Part shown: positions 53,401 through 61,370 of the stretch, piece after piece | How the letters are laid out: each line of letters starts with the position of its first letter | How positions within the stretch are numbered: position 1 is the stretch's first letter | Origin: Gemmatimonadota bacterium | Lineage (GTDB): Bacteria; Latescibacterota; UBA2968; UBA8231 | NCBI GenBank assembly: GCA_018660835.1 | Contig: JABJJN010000089.1 | Span: forward strand, 248,001 to 312,000 | DNA length: 64,000 nucleotides | Reading direction: 5' to 3' | Notes under the pieces: model-generated | The model's database searches: none | Seen by the model: only the letters and a program-made list of their open reading frames with translations | What the model was told of the DNA's origin: nothing | Translations under genes and position numbers: made by a program

Positions 53401-53985
53401 AGATTGTCCTGGGATTACAGATCAACGGGCGCCGGGCGCGTGCACCCCATCACCCTGGCCAGACGCCACCTCAACGACCTGGGCATCCCCACCATCGAAA
53501 GCTGTCAACGCACGATGGTGTTACCTGGAGATGGCACGAGTCCCAAAGCAACACCCAACGACCTGCAAGGCCCCACCGTCACACTCGCCGGCGTCGTCAT
53601 CATGCGTCAACGACCACCGACAGCGAAAGGTTTCATGTTCGTCACATTGGAAGACGGGACCGGCTTCATCCAGGTCATCGTCCACCCAAAAATCTACGAG
53701 CAGTACTACGAGCTACTCATCAGACCCGCCCTGCTCTTCAAAGGCCCCCTGCAGGCGACCGGCACCTGGCGTGCTCTGATGGCCAAAGAAGTCTGGCCCC
53801 TGGAAGGTGTCTTCGGCGGCTACGCCGGATTCCCGTCCGCCGCAGGTCATCAGAATGCCGTCGATGCCGGCGAACAGGTCGTGCGTGCCGGACAAGCTCT
53901 GGAAGACGATGACTCCGGCGACGATCTGGCCAAGATTGCAGCAGGGGGATCGGTGTTTCGCTCGCGGACGAAGAGGACTGGGTGA
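50398..53985 (+). CDS. dnaE2: Error-prone DNA polymerase III alpha subunit DnaE2/ImuC
   Basis: About 1195 residues. The PHP domain (HLHTRSWFSF; GLTDLHGVYG) is N-terminal. The polymerase core has the catalytic Asp pair in PDIDVDFD (Asp472/474) and the third Asp in LVKLDVLGL (Asp622). FRPGPLQSG, FQEQILDVAH and a C-terminal OB fold (TVTLAGVVIMRQRPPT) follow. A beta-clamp site is not evident. It is longer than typical DnaE2 because of an extra stretch (about residues 122-190) in the PHP domain. Start TTG 50398 overlaps the upstream gene; GTG 50431 is possible. It belongs to the SOS-type mutagenesis cassette. Confidence 0.9.
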   Translation: MSTERFRHPLLVFVHLHTRSWFSFGAGGSSPEALVTRAAELGQPALGLTDLHGVYGMVRFQKACKAMGIHAVVGGEVLIDGSPLVLLARSPQGYRDLCSLLTRAHLASAGLQDGDLALLGERMAVSGTRTVADVGSLVSARVDAMNAGNSANLSGGDPDTTPNIGDIRFIGSGKTDTPLNILPTPMRPVPTVNLELLGTYADDLICLTGGRTGTLWQLASRRQDTAANAWLRTLREIFDDGQDGRRLYVELIHGLLPEDAAIAARLHHLATGQQLPTVATNDVRFATPANWRRYDLLTCARLNIRVSEPHAERPRNAEAYLKSEAQLRHLLPYPEAFDHTVEIAESCRVDLVPEFITPPSAIIPGGKTARSYLTELCNAGLQDLYAPDKRAAAQAQYDRELKVITDLELEEFFLVVHEVVSVARQRGIRCAGRGSAANSIIAFLLRITAVDPIRHNLLFERFLHGGRKGTPDIDVDFDADRRDEVIDWMERRFGIEQTAMTATLITYKLRLALRDVAKALGWPMPKVDALSQTVPSGLANEVIEYRDPIQSVLGESPLVELLFECVADLHLCPRHLGLHSGGMVLSRKPLSHFTPIQVSANGVKMVTFDKNDVEAMGLVKLDVLGLRMMACLSEGANLVHRHEGIEINFETLPLDDPGVYELICSGQTVTLFQIESQGQMHLIAQNQPESFDDLVAEVALFRPGPLQSGMVHPFIRRRRGLEPVVYEHPSLEPILADTYGVILFQEQILDVAHRFAGMSLADADDFRQLMSKTHDPVRMEEMGVMFIAGAIAKGVPPPIAESVFEKVSHFVGYGFCRSHAAAFAQTVYHSAWMKRYHPAAHLAAFMQHRPGFYNLMTLEEEARRFGIPTLLPTIDESTARYDLVRLSDGRLGIRKPLTSIKGLAEEAVEQILWARLTGPFRSVEDLATRVPDLDRRDLDALAKSGALDTLTGSSRRALWEVGVVANRREAAGDRSHQPSLFDMPLLMEEDIPDLPVLGAAERLSWDYRSTGAGRVHPITLARRHLNDLGIPTIESCQRTMVLPGDGTSPKATPNDLQGPTVTLAGVVIMRQRPPTAKGFMFVTLEDGTGFIQVIVHPKIYEQYYELLIRPALLFKGPLQATGTWRALMAKEVWPLEGVFGGYAGFPSAAGHQNAVDAGEQVVRAGQALEDDDSGDDLAKIAAGGSVFRSRTKRTG

Positions 53986-54009
53986 TGGGTTACGGATCGT
54001 GTTCTGCAA

Positions 54010-54182
54010 GTATCCGCCGATGCTTCCGGCGCTGGAGCTACGGGCTGCGGCTCTTCTCACGGGCTGATCGAACACCGCATCCTGCGGTGACGATCAGCGC
54101 ACGCCGTCCTGGCGTGCGCCCTTTGGGCCCCATGCTCGAAGAACCTGCCCTACGCTCATGCGCCTGCACCATCGGCGGATAC
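54010..54182 (-). ncRNA. Structured dispersed element, copy B
   Basis: A 173-nt copy, inverted relative to A. P1 is 13 perfect pairs (54010-54022 with 54170-54182) unrelated in sequence to the P1 of A. Inside are GGCGC/GCGCC, GAGC/GCTC, P3 (54049-54056 with 54138-54145), P4 GCGCACGCC/GGCGTGCGC (54097-54119) and P5 topped by the conserved CCGCA-TCC-TGCGG. The minus strand is the proposed RNA sense, because the one imperfect P3 pair becomes G-U there. It begins 24 nt after the dnaE2 stop and may act as its terminator. Confidence 0.6.
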
Positions 54183-54390
54183 CCACAGGACAAACCGAAC
54201 TACCATGCGCGCGAAGAGAGCACCTCTCCAGATCAGCCACCCCAACCCGGCGCCACACACACCTCCCGAGACCAGATTTCACATCAGCGCCGGTTCCTCA
54301 GAAAATGTGGATGGCAGTGGCTTCTCGACATGCGGTCTCGATGCCGCATGAATTTCTCATATCAATGTGGCGTGAATGGCTTGCCTTCGA
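54183..54390. other. Spacer between structured elements B and C
   Basis: About 208 nt without a recognised gene. Short open frames run through it from the flanking elements but have no conserved motif. No promoter or terminator other than the elements was noticed. Confidence 0.4.
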
Positions 54391-54573
54391 TGGGTCTGCA
54401 CTGATGCCGCAGGGCCCGAAAACGAAGGACCGGCTTGCCGAACAGATAGGCCCGAAAGGGCGCCCGCCAGGGAAGGCGGGCGCTGACCACTGCCGCAGGA
54501 TGCGGCATTTGGTCAGCCTGTGAGGCAAGCCCCAGGCCGAGTGACAGGGCCCGGAGGCATCAGTGCAGACCCA
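54391..54573 (+). ncRNA. Structured dispersed element, copy C
   Basis: A 183-nt copy in the same sense as A. P1 has 18 perfect pairs (54391-54408 with 54556-54573), followed by the same GCA/GGA internal loop as A. P2 is GGGCCC/GGGCCC, P3 GGCTTGCC/GGCAAGCC (54432-54439 with 54524-54531), P4 GCGCCCGCC-AGGGAA-GGCGGGCGC (54460-54483) and P5 TGACCA...TGGTCA (54484-54515) around the invariant GCCGCA-GGA-TGCGGC. It ends 36 nt before the radical SAM start, so it might also be a leader structure. Confidence 0.6.
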
Positions 54574-54609
54574 CGATATCAGATACAACCCTCACCCACG
54601 GGACACCTC

Positions 54610-55707
54610 ATGCTCCTACATCCATCAACAACCACCGAAGCCCGCAAAACCACGCCAGCCAACGCCAGAGGCCGTGGCGCCGTCACCAACACACCCAACC
54701 GCTTCGATCCACTCCACATCGAACCTGACACAGTCGAACCGGATGAAGAAGATTTCGAACGTCGACAACCCACCGAATACTTCGACGATGCGAGTCGTTC
54801 TATCCTGGCAAAGAACGACAGCCCCGACGTAGGCTTCGCTTACAGTCTGAATCCATACAGAGGCTGTTCACACGGCTGCGTCTACTGCTATGCCCGCCCT
54901 ACGCACGAGTATCTCGGCTTCTCCGCAGGGCTCGACTTCGAAACCAAGATCCTCGTCAAACAAGACGCACCGGATCTGTTACGGGAAACCTTCAGCAAGA
55001 GATCGTGGGAACCACAGGTGGTGGCCCTCTCGGGCAACACCGACTGTTATCAACCTGTCGAAAGACAGCTCGAGATCACACGCAGGTGCCTCGAGGTCTT
55101 CCTCGAGTTCCGCAATCCCGTGACGATGATCACCAAGAACAAGCTCGTCACACGGGATATCGATCTGCTGCAGGAACTGGCAGAGCGCGACCTTGTACAC
55201 GTGACACTTTCCGTAACGAGTCTCAAGCCCGCACTCACCGGTGTTCTTGAACCTCGTACGTCACGTCCCAAGCAGCGCCTCGCAGCCGTTACAGCCCTCG
55301 CCGAAGCGGGCGTGCCCGTGGGCATCAATGTGGCACCACTGATCCCGGGGTTGAACGACGAGGAGGTCCCCAACATTCTCGATGCAGCAGCCAAAGCCGG
55401 CGCCCAGTGGGCGAACTATATCATGGTGCGTCTACCCGGTGCTGTGCGTCCCTTGTTTCTCGAGTGGCTTGAACGACATATGCCTGACCGAGCCAGCAAA
55501 GTTCAGAATCGATTGAAGCAGGTTCGCGACGGCAACTTGTCAGATCCACGCTTCGAATCACGCATGCGTGGCGAGGGTGAATTTGCCGATCTGATCTCCA
55601 GGTTCTTCACTCTGGCACGCAGACGTCACGGCTTGGATGGGTCCTCACACGAATTGGCCACCCATCACTTCCGTCGTCTTGATCGCTTGCAGTTGGATTT
55701 GTTCTGA
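54610..55707 (+). CDS. Radical SAM protein, PA0069/Rv2578c family
   Basis: 365 residues. YRGCSHGCVYCYARPTHEYLG holds the Cys86-x3-Cys90-x2-Cys93 cluster motif for the 4Fe-4S/SAM site. The core continues with VVALSGNTDCYQPVERQ and VTMITKNKLVTRDIDLL. A C-terminal region (GDGNLSDPRF...LARRRHGL) follows. The family resembles spore-photoproduct-lyase-type enzymes but its reaction is not established. The start is ATG 54610. It follows the mutagenesis cassette and element C; related genes occur near DNA-repair genes elsewhere, which is a loose hint only. Confidence 0.82.
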   Translation: MLLHPSTTTEARKTTPANARGRGAVTNTPNRFDPLHIEPDTVEPDEEDFERRQPTEYFDDASRSILAKNDSPDVGFAYSLNPYRGCSHGCVYCYARPTHEYLGFSAGLDFETKILVKQDAPDLLRETFSKRSWEPQVVALSGNTDCYQPVERQLEITRRCLEVFLEFRNPVTMITKNKLVTRDIDLLQELAERDLVHVTLSVTSLKPALTGVLEPRTSRPKQRLAAVTALAEAGVPVGINVAPLIPGLNDEEVPNILDAAAKAGAQWANYIMVRLPGAVRPLFLEWLERHMPDRASKVQNRLKQVRDGNLSDPRFESRMRGEGEFADLISRFFTLARRRHGLDGSSHELATHHFRRLDRLQLDLF

Positions 55708-55718
55708 AACAGGATACC

Positions 55719-57701
55719 GTGACCGACACCCGATCTCTCTCGATCCCAACTCGACTCGTCCTGCCTTTGCTGGCACTTTGTGTCGTTCTCGGCGCGGCAC
55801 TGCGTCTGCCAGGAATCGGTCGTTCTCTGGGGCCCGATGAGCTCTTTACGATTGGTGTCTTCACCACACACTCCATCCTCGACATCATTGCGCGCTACGA
55901 CCTACCCAACAATCACATCTTCCACACCCTCTGCGTGCGTGCCATGCAGGGCTTACTCGGCGACAGCGAATGGTCTCTTCGACTACCAGCACTGCTCGCT
56001 GGACTCGCAGGAATTCCGGTCCTTTTCTGGTTTGCACGTCGTCTCACGGGCGCACCCAGTGTCGGCCTCCTTTCGGCATTGCTGCTAGCAGCACACCCTC
56101 TCCACATCAGCCTCTCTCAACAATCTCGCGGCTACACGCTGCTGGTCCTATGTGCCATTCTCTATGCAGGCTTTCTGTGGCTCGGTGTCACCCGCTCCCT
56201 GACTCGCCACACCGGCACCGCACCTGGCGTCTGGACGGTCCGCAGTAATCCTCACAACGACACGTGGATCTGGTTTGGTGTTGCTCTGTCTGGATCTCTC
56301 GCAACACTGACCCTTCCGAGTGCCGCTTTGCTGATCGGTGCCGGCACGATCGGCGCCTTGCTGCTGGCCCGCTCGGCAAAGGCTGGATCCTCACCTGGTG
56401 AGTCCTCTGGCAAAGGCCAATCCCGATTCATCGTGTTGCTACCCCTTGCTTTGGCCACACTCGTGATCGCCGTGCACACGGCCCTCGTTTACCTGCCACT
56501 GGCAGAAGAACTTCGCGCTCACGCCGATCGCTTCGGCCAACCACTGACGATCTCCGGATTCAGCGACTTCCTTGCAGCAACCTGGCTTGCCATCGGTCCA
56601 CCGCGTCTGGCCTGGCTCATGCACCTGTTCGCCGCCTGGGGCTTGATCACACTGGAAGGTGCACGTCGTGGTGCCGGACTGTTCCTTGGTGCAATCGTCG
56701 GTCTACCTCTCGTGCTCACTCTTGCCCTCGGTGCCCATGCCGAGCCTCGGCTCTATCTGTTTCTCGTGCCCTTCTCGCTGGTTGCCATCGCTGCCGGCGC
56801 CGAGTCACTGCGACTGCTTATTCAGCGTAAGACAGCTGGGGCAATTCGTTGGACAGCGGCACTTCCCATCCTCGCCGTGGGTGCCGCTTTCTACAGCAAC
56901 GTGTCAGCCCCAATAGAGACCGGCTATCGCGATGCGGGTCGCTACGTGGCTGAACAGACACGTGCTGGCGATCTGGTCATCATTCCCTACATCATGGATG
57001 CCGCCATCGGCTTCTATGCCGCGGGCGCCACCGTAGATAGAGTGCGAGCCATACCGGAGACAGGCATCCATCGCGTGCTCTTCGTCGACCGCCCCGACAC
57101 GGACCACTTCCGACTCGATGACTTGATGCTGGCTGCCAACTTCACCACCGATGCCGCCGATCACCGCGATACGTATGCCCACTTGCAGCTTCCCACGGCG
57201 GCGTTCACTGCCATCAGGCATTTTGGATCTACTGTCGTGCACGCGACCAGAACGTCGGCCACACCGATCGATCTTGGCATCTTGAACCAGGCCGACGCGT
57301 GGCATCTCTACTATGCCCAGGATCCAGCGGCCACATCCATCACCGCTACCGCCGCGTCGGCACTACGCCTCGACGCTGGGGGGAAGGCTGCTGTGATCCA
57401 CTCGCGTCGACGGGTCAGCTTCACGCAGAACGGACTGGCCCTGATCGCACTCCACAAACGTGGCAATGGCTATGCATCGTTGTATGAGATCGTTGACGAT
57501 GAACCACAGGCACTACAGATGGTGACCCCCCTTGCCGCCCCGGCGATCCACATCGTCGAGGGAGACACGGTGCACGCTGATGTCGCGTTGGCACCTGTCG
57601 TAGCCAATCGCGAGTACGGCCTGTTTCTTACAACGCACGGCCGCGTCGAAGTAAGCGACTGGCGCGTGAGTTTCCTTCCTTACAAGGAGCCGAATCAATG
57701 A
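55719..57701 (+). CDS. GT39-like membrane glycosyltransferase
   Basis: 660 residues with about ten membrane helices and a large C-terminal extracytoplasmic domain (about 400-660). LGPDELFT near the N-terminus fits the acidic motif after the first helix of the PMT/ArnT superfamily. LPNNHIFHTL and LSQQSRGYTLLVL are characteristic of GT39/PMT_2. It probably transfers a sugar from a polyprenyl-phosphate donor. The start is GTG 55719 with AGGA upstream, and it overlaps the BNR gene by 4 nt at its end. Confidence 0.78.
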   Translation: MTDTRSLSIPTRLVLPLLALCVVLGAALRLPGIGRSLGPDELFTIGVFTTHSILDIIARYDLPNNHIFHTLCVRAMQGLLGDSEWSLRLPALLAGLAGIPVLFWFARRLTGAPSVGLLSALLLAAHPLHISLSQQSRGYTLLVLCAILYAGFLWLGVTRSLTRHTGTAPGVWTVRSNPHNDTWIWFGVALSGSLATLTLPSAALLIGAGTIGALLLARSAKAGSSPGESSGKGQSRFIVLLPLALATLVIAVHTALVYLPLAEELRAHADRFGQPLTISGFSDFLAATWLAIGPPRLAWLMHLFAAWGLITLEGARRGAGLFLGAIVGLPLVLTLALGAHAEPRLYLFLVPFSLVAIAAGAESLRLLIQRKTAGAIRWTAALPILAVGAAFYSNVSAPIETGYRDAGRYVAEQTRAGDLVIIPYIMDAAIGFYAAGATVDRVRAIPETGIHRVLFVDRPDTDHFRLDDLMLAANFTTDAADHRDTYAHLQLPTAAFTAIRHFGSTVVHATRTSATPIDLGILNQADAWHLYYAQDPAATSITATAASALRLDAGGKAAVIHSRRRVSFTQNGLALIALHKRGNGYASLYEIVDDEPQALQMVTPLAAPAIHIVEGDTVHADVALAPVVANREYGLFLTTHGRVEVSDWRVSFLPYKEPNQ

Positions 57702-58777
57702 ACCAGATCATGCTGATGCTCGGCACGCGCAAGGGCGTCTTCCTTGCTTTCAGTGACGAGAGCCGCCAGCAGTGGCGCCTTGAAGGACCTCATTTCAAGG
57801 GCGCGGAGATCCACTATGTCACCGCCGTCCCTGAGACCCACGCCAAGGGCGGCGGCGTCACCCTCTATGCAGCCGGGGCCAGCGCCTGGTGGGGCCCAGG
57901 CATTCAGATGTCTCGCGATCTGGGCGCTACATGGGAAGAGGGTGAACCCGTCCGCTTTCACGAGGACCGCGGTCTCACCGTCGAGCGTATCTGGATCCTG
58001 AAAGCCGCCGGCGATCGATTACTCGCCGGTGTCGACCCGGGCGCATTGTTCATCGGTGCAGGCGGTGGTGACTGGCAGGAAGTACGTGCCCTCACCGATC
58101 ATCCCACCCGCGACAGCTGGGGACCTGGTGCGGGAGGCATGATGGTACACTCCATCTGTTGCGATCCCGCCAATGCAGACCGCTTCTATGTGGGCATCTC
58201 TGCGGCAGGCACATTTCTCACCGAGGATGGTGGAGTCAGCTGGGCGCCAAAGAACAGCGGCGTCCTCGCTGACTTTTTGCCCGACAAGTATCCCGCCGTC
58301 GGTCAGTGTGTTCATCACATGGAAATGCACCCTGAAGAGCCCAACACACTCTACCAGCAGAATCACTGTGGCATCTATCGCTCCGACGATGGGGGTAATC
58401 ACTGGATCGACATCTCCGAGGGACTGCCATCGCGCTTTGGTTTTCCTCTCGCCGTCGACCCCAACGACGGCGACACGATCTACGTCGTCCCGGAGGAGTC
58501 CTCCGAGAATCGCGCCACCTGCGATGGCGCCTTTCGTGTCTATCGTAGTCGTGATCGTGGCAACCAGTGGACGGCGCTGACCCAGGGCCTGCCGCAAACT
58601 GATGCCTGGGTGAATGTCCTTCGCCACGGCCTGTGCACGGATACCTTCGCTGACACAGGGATCTATTGCGGCACCCAGGGTGGTCAGGTGCTCATCGGTC
58701 GCGATCGCGGTGATTACTGGGAGACCCTCTTCAACTGGCTGCCACCTGTCTATTCAGTGCAGGCCATGAAGTATTGA
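57698..58777 (+). CDS. BNR/sortilin-type beta-propeller repeat protein
   Basis: 359 residues with Asp-box repeats: MSRDLGATWEEG, LTEDGGVSWAPKN, RSDDGGNHWIDISEGLP, RSRDRGNQWTALTQGLP and IGRDRGDYWETL. These S/T-x-D-x-G-x-x-W motifs mark sialidase/VPS10-type propellers. No signal peptide and no clear sialidase catalytic Arg triad, so enzymatic function is doubtful. It is coupled to the GT39-like gene by a 4-nt overlap. Confidence 0.72.
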   Translation: MNQIMLMLGTRKGVFLAFSDESRQQWRLEGPHFKGAEIHYVTAVPETHAKGGGVTLYAAGASAWWGPGIQMSRDLGATWEEGEPVRFHEDRGLTVERIWILKAAGDRLLAGVDPGALFIGAGGGDWQEVRALTDHPTRDSWGPGAGGMMVHSICCDPANADRFYVGISAAGTFLTEDGGVSWAPKNSGVLADFLPDKYPAVGQCVHHMEMHPEEPNTLYQQNHCGIYRSDDGGNHWIDISEGLPSRFGFPLAVDPNDGDTIYVVPEESSENRATCDGAFRVYRSRDRGNQWTALTQGLPQTDAWVNVLRHGLCTDTFADTGIYCGTQGGQVLIGRDRGDYWETLFNWLPPVYSVQAMKY

Positions 58778-58859
58778 GTTTGCATCCCTTTGCTCTCAGT
58801 CACGACCCGAACAGGTGACACTCTCCCGGGCCGCTGAAACCATCCTCTCCTGAAGAGCC

Positions 58860-58880
58860 ACTGGCACGCGCCTTGCCAGT
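58860..58880 (+). terminator. Possible terminator hairpin after the BNR gene
   Basis: ACTGGCA (58860-58866) pairs with TGCCAGT (58874-58880) around a 7-nt loop, followed by TGTTTG. It lies in the 217-nt gap before the GT4 gene. T-run is short, so confidence is low. Confidence 0.35.
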
Positions 58881-58994
58881 TGTTTGCCGTCCCGTCGTTG
58901 CTGCAAACGACACGTGGAGCTCGCGTCCTCGACGCCTGTGATCGATTCGGCATTCTCGCCGCGATCTCAGAAGCTCCAAGACCGGAGAGCGCAC

Positions 58995-60215
58995 ATGATC
59001 ATCGGCGCCATTGGCCACGGCTTCTGGCCACTCGTGGGAGGCCTCGAACAACAGATTCAGGATTGTGCCATCGGCTGGGTGCGCCGCGGCTGTCAGGTGC
59101 GCGTGCTCTCCATCGTCGGTGAAGGCTCTCGTCTGCCGACGCGAGAGAAGATGCCCGTGCGTGCAGCCCACACCTCGCCCGGCAATCGTCGCGCCGCGTT
59201 GCAGCCGATCGATGTGCTGCGCTCCCCCGTGCTGCGACCATCTGTCCCACATGATCCCTTATCTGAACCCGAGATCCCGAGTCAGGCCTATCGCGATCTG
59301 GTGCCGACGTGGGCACAGGAGTTGGCCGATGTAGATGTACTGGTCACCTTCGGCGCTTCTCCTGCCATCGCCGGTGGACTGCTGAAGGCAAGACTCGGTT
59401 TGCCCCTCATCGCTGTGCTGCCGGGCATTCCAGAAGTGGGTGATCGGCGCTTCGATGAGGTACGTCGTTGCGATGCCGATGTCTTTGTCACCGTCTCGCG
59501 CTGCATGCGCGACCGCGCCCGTCGCCTTTTCGACCTGCATTCGCTGACGATCTACAACGGCATCGACACCGCGTTCTTTCGACCCGTCCGGCCCCGGACA
59601 CTGAAGGCGACGGACCATCTGCCCGGACCACTGATCACTGCCCCTGTGCGACTTGATCCGGCGAAAGATGTGGAACTGCTCATCGAGGCCTTCGACATCT
59701 TGCACGCCCTGCGACCCGATGCCACGTTGCTCGTCACCGGCAATGGCTCCATCTGTCACGATCTGGGCCTGGCGAACCCCTACTACGAACACCTGCGCCA
59801 ACTCGTTGCCCTCAAGGAACTGCGTCACAGCGTGCGTTTCGCCCGCGGCAGCATCGCCGCCTCGGACATGCCATCCCTCTATAGCCGCTCCGATGTGTGT
59901 GTCATGACCAGTCGCACGGAGGGCTTCGGATTGGCTCTGGCTGAATCCCTCGCTTGTGGCACACCCGTCGTGGCGACCCGGACCGAGGGGATGGCGGAGG
60001 TTTTCGCCGATGGCGCCGGTGGCGTCTTCGTCGATTCTCGTGAACCGGCCGACATCGCCCAATGCCTGCTGACACTGATTGGCGATGAACACCTTCGTCG
60101 TCGCATGGGAGCCATCGGACGGCGACATGTACAGCGAGCCTTCCCCGTGCAACAACAGGCAGATCGTTATCTCGAACTGCTGCAATCCCTGAACACTTGC
60201 CGACGCGCCGCCTGA
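58995..60215 (+). CDS. GT4-family glycosyltransferase
   Basis: 406 residues. The acceptor-domain start IIGAIGHGFWPLVGGLEQQIQDCAIGWVRRGCQV has the GGxE-type loop. The donor domain has ITAPVRLDPAKDVELLIEAF, LLVTGNG, SDVCVMTSRTEGFGLALAESLACGTPVVATR with the E-x7-E motif. It transfers a sugar to an unknown acceptor. ATG 58995 is preferred because it opens with the GT-B strand; the frame is open 111 nt upstream without conserved content. It begins a run of three closely packed plus-strand genes. Confidence 0.85.
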   Translation: MIIGAIGHGFWPLVGGLEQQIQDCAIGWVRRGCQVRVLSIVGEGSRLPTREKMPVRAAHTSPGNRRAALQPIDVLRSPVLRPSVPHDPLSEPEIPSQAYRDLVPTWAQELADVDVLVTFGASPAIAGGLLKARLGLPLIAVLPGIPEVGDRRFDEVRRCDADVFVTVSRCMRDRARRLFDLHSLTIYNGIDTAFFRPVRPRTLKATDHLPGPLITAPVRLDPAKDVELLIEAFDILHALRPDATLLVTGNGSICHDLGLANPYYEHLRQLVALKELRHSVRFARGSIAASDMPSLYSRSDVCVMTSRTEGFGLALAESLACGTPVVATRTEGMAEVFADGAGGVFVDSREPADIAQCLLTLIGDEHLRRRMGAIGRRHVQRAFPVQQQADRYLELLQSLNTCRRAA

Positions 60216-60221
60216 ACACCC

Positions 60222-61370
60222 GTGATTGCGATCATTGCCCCTGCCGCGCCGGCATCCATCCGCCTGCCCTTGGGAAGGCCTGCCTCTAGCAGCTACCTGT
60301 TTCTAGCGTATCCGCTGGCAATCCTGGCGTCGCGTGGCAGGGGCGAGTCGTGGCTACATGAACACTTCGTGCAACTCTACCACACACCGTCCCGCGGTCT
60401 GAAGGTATACACCCATCCGCACTGCACATCGACACACATGGCGCAGGTGTACGATGCTGATTTCACGGGAATTGCTCAGCAGCTTGTCGACCCTCGTCAG
60501 TTGCAGGGTGACCCACTCCATGAGTTGCAAAAGCAACTCTCGCAGGGCGTCTATCCACAGGTTGATGTGGACATGGGGCGACTCGGGTTGACCCGCGATC
60601 GACGTCCCTTCCTACATGAGATCCTACTGTGTGGCCACGACTCGACCCGATTCGAAGTGCTCGCCTTCGATACAGGTGGACGGCTGCGTCGCCAATGGAT
60701 TGAAGCCACGAGTCTTGCAGCCGCACTAGACGTTGATGGAGGCGCGCTGCTGCGGACGCTGACACAAGAGGGTGAGACAGTCCCCGCCTGGCTCCGAGCT
60801 GATTGGTGTGGGCGCCCACAATGGATCCTTCATGAGCCGACACGCCACGTAGAAGAAGGTGTAGATGACGCAGATCCTGCTCGGGTACTTCAAGAGCTTG
60901 CCCACTATGTGACCAACCAGCCCGCAGCTGATCTGCCAGAGGCTAGATCGTGTGCAGATACGCAATTGCCCGCGGATACTCGCTGGGGTCATGGCGCGCA
61001 ATCAGGCATCATCGACGCCATGCGCCAACCTGGAACTGATTGCCCCATGATCTGCCTCCGCCTTTGGTGGGAGCACAAGAGGCTGATGGCTCATCGGCTG
61101 CGATGGCTAGCACAGTTGCACGGAGCACCTTCCTTCGCAGCGAAACAGATGGAAGTGCTCGCTCGTAGAGCGGGTGCCTTGCGCATGAGCGTCCTGCGAC
61201 ATGAGCGGCAAACGAGGCGGGCCGTAGTAGCCAGCCCAGGGAGAGCGAGTATTGCCGACGGCATCGAGGCCATTGGCAAGATTGAAGAGCAACTCCTGAG
61301 CACCCTTTTCGATCAGGTTCAATCTCTCTCAGGCTCATGGGTCAAGCTGTCGGAAGCTGGAACGCCGTGA
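60222..61370 (+). CDS. Unrecognised protein in a glycosyltransferase group, BtrH-like pattern
   Basis: 382 residues, no signal peptide. I do not recognise the family with confidence. The middle shows GDPLHELQKQLSQGVYPQVDVDMGRLGL and then FLHEILLCGHDSTRFEVLAFD, a pattern like the butirosin BtrH/peptidase-like fold (G-Y/H-D after H-E/D-x-L). A helical C-terminal part follows. The start is GTG 60222, 6 nt after the GT4 gene, and it ends inside the next gene start (GTGA). It could process a glycosylated peptide or lipid, but this is speculation. Confidence 0.45.
   Translation: MIAIIAPAAPASIRLPLGRPASSSYLFLAYPLAILASRGRGESWLHEHFVQLYHTPSRGLKVYTHPHCTSTHMAQVYDADFTGIAQQLVDPRQLQGDPLHELQKQLSQGVYPQVDVDMGRLGLTRDRRPFLHEILLCGHDSTRFEVLAFDTGGRLRRQWIEATSLAAALDVDGGALLRTLTQEGETVPAWLRADWCGRPQWILHEPTRHVEEGVDDADPARVLQELAHYVTNQPAADLPEARSCADTQLPADTRWGHGAQSGIIDAMRQPGTDCPMICLRLWWEHKRLMAHRLRWLAQLHGAPSFAAKQMEVLARRAGALRMSVLRHERQTRRAVVASPGRASIADGIEAIGKIEEQLLSTLFDQVQSLSGSWVKLSEAGTP

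Noticed and set aside
54158..54588. Open frames over elements B and C
   Set aside because: They read through hairpins in both directions and share only the repeat-derived peptide seen also in copy A.
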